Source: Deltaproteobacteria bacterium (GTDB lineage Bacteria > Myxococcota_A > Polyangia > JAAYKL01). Taken from it: a DNA stretch of 5,237 nt. Under the pieces are notes generated by a model. The model saw only the letters and a program-made list of their open reading frames with translations, made no database searches and had not been told where the DNA came from. The position numbers and the translations under genes were made by a program. Each line of letters opens with the position of its first letter. The first letter of the stretch is position 1. The stretch covers positions 1 to 5,237 of the forward strand of contig JAABTR010000558.1 of NCBI GenBank assembly GCA_011389755.1, written 5' to 3'. Positions 1 through 3,584 of this stretch are shown in pieces.

Positions 1-1
1 G

Positions 2-262
2 CTGGAATACGAGTTCATGCTCGGCCCCGATGTGCTCGTGGCGCCGGTCTTGAGCCCAGGCGAGCAGCAGGTCTCTGTCTACCTGCCCGCGGGCACGTGG
101 ATCCACCTGTTCACCGGCGAGACCCACGGGCAGGACCAAAGCGGCACCTGGATCGACGTGGAGGCCCCGCTGGGGACCCCCGCGGCTTTCGTGAAGGCCG
201 GCTCGACCGCAGCGCAGCAGATATTGTCCCGCTTCACCGAGTCTCAGCTGGCTCCTCAGTAA
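2..262 (+). CDS. C-terminal end of a glycoside hydrolase family 31 enzyme (5'-partial)
   Basis: Only the last 86 codons are in the window; the gene enters from the left in frame 2 and stops at TAA 260-262. The visible protein begins LEYEFMLGPDVLVAPVL, which matches the end of the GH31 catalytic barrel (the usual form is FMLGPDLLVAPV). It continues with VYLPAGTWIHLFTGE and a stretch ending APLGTPAAFVKAGS, the usual GH31 beta-sandwich signature (YLPAG-W-D-WTGE, then PL-PVFVR-GS). GH31 enzymes cleave terminal alpha-linked glucose or xylose with a retaining mechanism. The catalytic aspartates lie upstream and cannot be checked, so the substrate is undetermined. The gene converges on the kinase gene and the two 3' ends overlap by 7 bp. 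No terminator is seen at the junction. The family call is firm; the exact activity is open. Confidence 0.88.
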   Translation: MEYEFMLGPDVLVAPVLSPGEQQVSVYLPAGTWIHLFTGETHGQDQSGTWIDVEAPLGTPAAFVKAGSTAAQQILSRFTESQLAPQ

Positions 263-1908
263 GGGCTGCTCTTGAGCTTCATATTAGATGGTTTTGTGTT
301 TTTTCTCTGGGCCGGTTTGTAGGGGCGCTGGGGGAGCAGCGGCTTGAGCCGCACCGACAAGACCTTGTCCCGATCCGCCATGAGCTTTTTCGTCAAGCTG
401 CGGTACCCGCGGGAAGAGAACAGGAGCGTGTGGGTCTTCCCATCTGCCGGAAGCTGAATTTTGCGAGTTCCGTGGGCCAGGGGTTTGCCGTCGAGCACGA
501 TGGTGGTGCTCTCGGGGGTCACGTCCAGGGTTATCGTCCGATACGTCTCGACACTCCCGGCGGTCTCGGCGGAGTCTTGTGGTTCGACGTAATTTTCTTC
601 GGGCTCGGGGGAATCTTGGGGCTCGGGAGCGTCGCCGGCCTGTTTCTCTTCGATCTGCTCTGAAGGCAGGGCGATGGGAAAAGCGATCTCTTCGTCAGCT
701 CGGTCCGCGGGCGCTTCCCGGTCCAGGTTGCGCCCGAGCATCAGCACCACGGTGATGAAGACCGCCGCCGAGCCGGACCCCAAGATCAGCCAGCGGAGCA
801 TGGGCAGTGTCTTAAAAAAGGCCCGCAGGCGCCCGCGGCCGGCCTGTGGGTGCTCGCCCGTGCGCAGCAGAGGAGAGACCAAGGGGCCGTCGCCGCCCAC
901 CTTCCGGCCTTTTCGGTACTCGCGCAGCTGGGTGTCGTGGTCGAGGTGCTCCTCTTCGAAGAAATCCTGCATGAGTTTGGCCAGCGGCGCGTGCCCGTCG
1001 TCGCAGTTCTCCGTCCGCAGGTACTCTTCGAGGTCCTGTGCCATATCGGCCGCCGTGGAATAGCGGTCGGCCGGGTTGGGAGCCAGGGCCTTGACGATGA
1101 CGCGCTCCAGCTTGGCCGGAAAGTCCGGATCGACGATCGAGGGGTACTTGTACGTCCCGCGTAGCACTTTGTACATCCGCTCCAGGTCGGTGGCGCCGGG
1201 AAACGGGTGCATTCCCGTGAGCATCTGGTAGAAGGTGATGCCGATCGAGAAGATATCCGAGCGCCGGTCCAGCGGCTCGGCCCGGAGCTGCTCCGGCGAC
1301 ATGTAGCCGGGTTTGCCTTTGACGATGCCGACCCCCGTGTGGGAGGAGCGCTCCTTGGCCCAGGCCACGCCGAAGTCGATGAGCTTGACGAACCCCGAGT
1401 ACGACAAAAGGATGTTGCGCGGCGAGACGTCTCGATGGACGAGGTTGAGGCACTCGCCGCTCTTGCTCTTGATGTTGTGAGCGGCGTTGAGCCCATGGCA
1501 CGCCTTGGCCATGATGCTGGCGGTCAGGGTGAAGGGGATGTTGACCCCGAGCTCCCAGGAGCGTTTGTAGAAATTGTGCAGGCTCTGACCGTTGACGAAC
1601 TCCCCCACCATGAAGAACAAGCCGTCTTCTTCGCCGACCTCGTACATTTCACCCACGTTGGGGTGGTGTATCCCGGCCGCCAACCGGGCCTCGTCGAGGA
1701 ACATGTCGACGAACTCGGGGCTGCCCGACAGGTGCGGGTGGATCACCTTGATGGCCACGAGCTTTTCGAAGCCGGCGAGCGAGGACAATCGCCCCACGTG
1801 CACGCTGGCCATACCCCCGTGGCCGACCGGGTAGATCAGCTCGTAGCGACCTATCGTCTCTCTGCCGATGGTGGTTGGTTGCGGTTCTTTTTTGTTCGAG
1901 CTATCCAC
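256..1908 (-). CDS. Transmembrane Ser/Thr protein kinase with extracytoplasmic PEGA domain
   Basis: The protein has 550 residues. A Hanks-type kinase domain spans about residues 21-298: glycine loop GHGGMASV (29-36), ATP-binding lysine K54 (VAIKVI), helix-C glutamate E73, catalytic loop HRDVSPRN with D160 and N165, metal-binding DFG 178-180, SPE 204-206, helix-F D218 and late arginine R282 (DRY). All key residues for an active kinase are present. The catalytic-loop lysine of HRDxKxxN is replaced by serine, as is common in myxobacterial kinases. The activation loop has candidate phosphosites S188, S189 and T191. A juxtamembrane linker leads to one membrane segment at about 373-391. An acidic Pro/Glu-rich spacer with two EPQDS copies (about 400-450), a PEGA-like domain (about 456-522) and a basic tail follow, presumably in the periplasm. 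The start is GTG 1908: an in-frame TGA lies two codons upstream and no other start precedes the glycine loop. It probably signals by phosphorylating cytoplasmic proteins; the stimulus is unknown. Confidence 0.95.
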   Translation of the reverse strand: MDSSNKKEPQPTTIGRETIGRYELIYPVGHGGMASVHVGRLSSLAGFEKLVAIKVIHPHLSGSPEFVDMFLDEARLAAGIHHPNVGEMYEVGEEDGLFFMVGEFVNGQSLHNFYKRSWELGVNIPFTLTASIMAKACHGLNAAHNIKSKSGECLNLVHRDVSPRNILLSYSGFVKLIDFGVAWAKERSSHTGVGIVKGKPGYMSPEQLRAEPLDRRSDIFSIGITFYQMLTGMHPFPGATDLERMYKVLRGTYKYPSIVDPDFPAKLERVIVKALAPNPADRYSTAADMAQDLEEYLRTENCDDGHAPLAKLMQDFFEEEHLDHDTQLREYRKGRKVGGDGPLVSPLLRTGEHPQAGRGRLRAFFKTLPMLRWLILGSGSAAVFITVVLMLGRNLDREAPADRADEEIAFPIALPSEQIEEKQAGDAPEPQDSPEPEENYVEPQDSAETAGSVETYRTITLDVTPESTTIVLDGKPLAHGTRKIQLPADGKTHTLLFSSRGYRSLTKKLMADRDKVLSVRLKPLLPQRPYKPAQRKNTKPSNMKLKSSPY

Positions 1909-1918
1909 AACTCACCAC

Positions 1919-1927
1919 TATATAGCA
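1919..1927 (-). promoter_or_regulatory. Candidate extended -10 promoter for the kinase gene
   Basis: Read on the minus strand this is TGCTATATA: a TGN extension joined directly to TATATA (4 of 6 matches to TATAAT). The region is otherwise GC-rich, so the AT-rich hexamer stands out. No good -35 box lies 16-18 bp upstream, which fits an extended -10 or an activator-dependent promoter. Only 10 nt separate the hexamer from the GTG start at 1908, so transcription would begin about 3-4 nt before the start codon. The call rests on sequence alone. Confidence 0.4.
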
Positions 1928-1950
1928 CATGCCGGCCTGAGCAAAAGACG

Positions 1951-1963
1951 TTCGCCAGGCGAA
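1951..1963. repeat. Perfect inverted repeat TTCGCC-A-GGCGAA, possible operator
   Basis: Two 6-bp arms, TTCGCC and GGCGAA, flank a single base. The centre (1957) lies about 46 bp upstream of the start point expected from the kinase -10 element, where activators often bind. As RNA from the minus strand it could also fold as a 5-bp stem with a 3-nt loop, followed by CGTCTTTT. That would make a weak terminator for the carbonic anhydrase gene upstream. The dyad itself is certain; either role is inferred. Confidence 0.45.
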
Positions 1964-2002
1964 ATTGTTGCCTTTTTCGGGTTGAATGCGGTCGATGAGC
2001 GT

Positions 2003-2014
2003 CTCCCGCGGGAG
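2003..2014. repeat. 12-bp perfect palindrome CTCCCGCGGGAG directly after the carbonic anhydrase stop
   Basis: The palindrome begins immediately after the TGA stop (2017-2015 on the minus strand) of the carbonic anhydrase-like gene. As RNA it could give at most a 4-bp stem with a CGCG loop, and no T-run follows on the minus strand. It is therefore not a convincing intrinsic terminator. It could mark an mRNA 3' end or a protein-binding site, or be chance in GC-rich DNA. Confidence 0.35.
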
Positions 2015-2668
2015 TCATCCGAGTATTCGACGATGGTTCTCCACGTGTTTTGCGTTGTGCTCGAGCACGCTGGCCCGGATGGCCAAGAGGGGCTCGGGGA
2101 CCTCGGGGAGCGCGTCGGCTTCATCCTGACTGAGGACCTTTTGTCCGGGGGCCACATAACGGTTCGGCGCCAGTACCAGGTTTTTTCCCACATAGCTGCC
2201 TTGGTGCAAGAAGCATCCGGGGCCCAGGATCGTGTCGCTGTCGGCCACCGCTTGAATATACACGGTTACGTCGTCCTTGACAGCGGCTCCATGCACGATG
2301 GCTTGGTGGGCGACGATGACCCGGCATCCGATGGCCGGGGTGTTGGCGTGGACGACGGCGCAATCTTGAATGTTGCTGCGCTCACCGATGATGAAGGGCA
2401 TGGGGCTCTCCCGCTCATCGAGTCGGACCACGGCGTGGGGGCCGATGTAGCATTGTCGCTCGACGATGATTCCGCCTATCAAGACCGCGGTGGGGTCGAC
2501 GACGCTTTCGGGGTGGATGACCGGCCTCTGGACGAGGGAGCCGTCACCGGAGATCGTGGTGACAGCGCGCACCGCGTCGTTTTGTGACTCGAGCCAGCGC
2601 AGGGCCTCTTTTAAAGAGGAGACGCCGGGCACCTTGAGTGGATGGGGTCGCAGATGGGATGGGCTCAT
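2015..2668 (-). CDS. Gamma-class carbonic anhydrase-like hexapeptide-repeat protein
   Basis: The protein has 217 residues and no signal peptide, so it is probably cytoplasmic. From about residue 47 to 175 it shows the hexapeptide periodicity of a left-handed beta-helix, and a C-terminal helix follows (about 184-213). Set against Methanosarcina Cam as I recall it, the zinc ligands are all present: H107 (VVHA), H121 (AHQ) and H126 (VHG). So are R82, E85 and Q101 (SNIQD), and N205 may match the C-terminal Asn of Cam. The stretch QDEADALPEVP also matches Cam closely. The 14-residue gap between H107 and H121 shows that the long acidic loop of Cam is absent, as in the CamH subgroup. The expected role is reversible CO2 hydration in a trimer with zinc or iron at subunit interfaces. 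Residues 1-45 are an N-terminal extension of unknown role. The ATG at 2668 has a full Shine-Dalgarno. A related hexapeptide protein of another function is possible but less likely. Confidence 0.85.
   Translation of the reverse strand: MSPSHLRPHPLKVPGVSSLKEALRWLESQNDAVRAVTTISGDGSLVQRPVIHPESVVDPTAVLIGGIIVERQCYIGPHAVVRLDERESPMPFIIGERSNIQDCAVVHANTPAIGCRVIVAHQAIVHGAAVKDDVTVYIQAVADSDTILGPGCFLHQGSYVGKNLVLAPNRYVAPGQKVLSQDEADALPEVPEPLLAIRASVLEHNAKHVENHRRILG
2605..2619. repeat. 15-bp dyad CCTCTTT-T-AAAGAGG inside the 5' end of the carbonic anhydrase gene
   Basis: Two perfect 7-bp arms surround one base, about 50-64 nt inside the coding region (codons 17-21). The dyad uses TCT and the Leu codon TTA (L19), which are unusual choices for such a GC-rich gene. 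This suggests that the DNA or RNA sequence itself may be constrained. It could be a repressor site downstream of the promoter or a small mRNA hairpin. The inverted repeat is visible directly; a function is inferred. Confidence 0.35.
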
Positions 2669-2680
2669 GGCTTTTTAAGA

Positions 2681-2687
2681 CCTCCTT
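2681..2687 (-). promoter_or_regulatory. Ribosome binding site AAGGAGG for the carbonic anhydrase-like gene
   Basis: On the minus strand AAGGAGG matches the anti-Shine-Dalgarno sequence fully. It lies 12 nt before the ATG at 2668, a slightly long but workable spacing. No other start codon in this frame fits better, so it supports the chosen start. Confidence 0.75.
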
Positions 2688-2827
2688 GACGTGATTGATG
2701 CGGCATATTTTCTCCCAAGACCGCGCCCTGGAGCAAGCTCAATCCCGAGGAATTTTGAGAAACGATGACAGCCGAAAGTTGTGTTTCGACCTTCGAGAAA
2801 GCTAAAGTCGAAGATCGCGACCATGTT

Positions 2828-2842
2828 GAGGAGGATAAGGAG
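2828..2842 (+). promoter_or_regulatory. Double Shine-Dalgarno (GAGGAGG and AAGGAG) for the lipoprotein
   Basis: GAGGAGG lies at 2828-2834 and AAGGAG at 2837-2842. The second ends 7 nt before the ATG at 2850, the ideal spacing. This decides the start: it selects the ATG that opens a signal peptide over an upstream GTG at 2781, whose product would bury that signal under 23 extra residues. Confidence 0.8.
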
Positions 2843-2849
2843 CTGGCCG

Positions 2850-3566
2850 ATGAAAACAATTCGATTTGATACGATTTTGATAACCGCGTGCCTGTGGGTC
2901 TTGTGGGGCTGCTCGGCAGCTGCTCCGCCGCAGGTGGTGAAATCGGCCCCGGTCGAGGCGAAAGCGGACCACACGCCGGTCGAGACTCTGGCCGTCGAAG
3001 GGATCCACGGCACGATATCCCGGTCCGACGTGGAGACGGTCTTCACCGATCGCATGGGCGAGCTCCACACCTGTTACGCCGCCGCCGTGGAGGTGTTCGA
3101 GGATGTCGAGGGGATGATAGAGTTCTTTTTCACCGTGAGCCCCAGCGGCGAAGTCTCTGAGGGCTACATTTCCGGGTCCACCCTGGGATCTCTGGAGGCC
3201 GAGAAGTGCATGCTCGGCAAGCTGCTGCGCTTTCGCTTCCCAAAGCCGGAAGGAGGCGCGGCCGATGTGCGGTACGACCTCTATCTCGAAGCGCCCTACG
3301 AGGCCCCCGAGCCGCTGGCTTGGACCAACGCCGACGCTCAAGAGCTCCTGGACGAGAAGAAGGTGGTCGTCGAAGAGTGCCTGGGCGATAACGCCGGCGT
3401 CGTGGTCACGGTCTGGGTCGGGCCCGGAGGGCGGGTCTACGCCACGGGGGCGTCGGCCGAGACCCCTGAGGCTTACTCTTCGGCCACCTGTCTCGCTCAA
3501 CAGGCGCGGACCTGGATCTTTCCCGATCCGGGCCGCGAGATCGCCAAGACCCGTCTCGCCTTCTGA
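2850..3566 (+). CDS. Lipoprotein with AgmX/PglI-like domain, apparently duplicated
   Basis: The protein has 238 residues. It opens with a lipoprotein signal peptide: basic start MKTIR, a hydrophobic core, and lipobox LWGC with the acylated Cys at C21. The Trp at -2 is atypical. S22 follows the Cys, so outer-membrane sorting is plausible. After a Pro/Ala-rich linker, residues about 63-149 resemble the AgmX/PglI C-terminal domain of myxobacterial envelope proteins: HTCY (C75), then G-x-I-x-F-x-F-x-V-x-x-x-G-x-V, then GSTL, KC (C120) and RFRFPKP. Residues about 165-238 repeat this order in worn form: EEC (C177), VVVTVWVGPGGRV, ATC (C214) and WIFPDP. Each half keeps one Cys pair that could form a disulfide in the periplasm. 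The biochemical role of this domain is not known to me. The exporter start follows 18 nt after the stop, so the two are probably one operon and this protein may be an accessory of that exporter. Confidence 0.82.
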   Translation: MKTIRFDTILITACLWVLWGCSAAAPPQVVKSAPVEAKADHTPVETLAVEGIHGTISRSDVETVFTDRMGELHTCYAAAVEVFEDVEGMIEFFFTVSPSGEVSEGYISGSTLGSLEAEKCMLGKLLRFRFPKPEGGAADVRYDLYLEAPYEAPEPLAWTNADAQELLDEKKVVVEECLGDNAGVVVTVWVGPGGRVYATGASAETPEAYSSATCLAQQARTWIFPDPGREIAKTRLAF

Positions 3567-3584
3567 TGCCGAGCGCGTGACGCC

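Larger units (their letters stand above)
2669..2849. promoter_or_regulatory. Divergent intergenic control region
   Basis: This 181-bp gap separates the minus-strand carbonic anhydrase-like gene from the plus-strand lipoprotein-exporter operon, so promoters for both should lie here or in the flanking ends. No strong sigma-70 pair is visible. On the minus strand, 2717-2703 reads TGGGAGAAAATATGC, which keeps the GG-N10-GC core of sigma-54 promoters but not the rest of the consensus. An inverted repeat TTCGAC-N16-GTCGAA (2785-2790 and 2807-2812) and a further TTCGA at 2792 lie upstream of the lipoprotein RBS and could be regulator half-sites. A small palindrome GAGC-AA-GCTC lies at 2731-2740. The location is well supported, but the individual elements are tentative. 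Confidence 0.5.

Noticed and set aside
97..663. Plus-strand open frame of 188 codons
   Set aside because: It lies across the GH31 end in another frame and antisense to the kinase 3' end. The product has no family features and looks like out-of-frame GC-rich sequence, while both genes it overlaps are clear family members.
1951..1990. Intrinsic terminator between the carbonic anhydrase and kinase genes
   Set aside because: The only stems are 4-5 bp with at most four T residues after them on the minus strand. This is too weak to call as a terminator, so the dyads are listed as repeats instead.
1207..1998. Plus-strand open frame of 263 codons
   Set aside because: It is fully antisense to the catalytic core of the kinase and reads as its mirror frame. 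There is no recognisable domain and no ribosome binding site.
1868..2587. Plus-strand open frame of 239 codons
   Set aside because: It is antisense to the carbonic anhydrase-like gene, with Asp/Gly/Val-rich composition expected from the reverse of hexapeptide repeats.
2686..2711. TTGACG followed by TATTTT as a plus-strand sigma-70 promoter
   Set aside because: The spacing is only 14 bp and the start would lie far upstream of the lipoprotein. The TTGAC overlaps the reverse of the carbonic anhydrase RBS.
2781..2849. Upstream GTG start for the lipoprotein
   Set aside because: It would add 23 basic residues before the signal peptide and lacks a good RBS, whereas the ATG at 2850 has AAGGAG at 7 nt.
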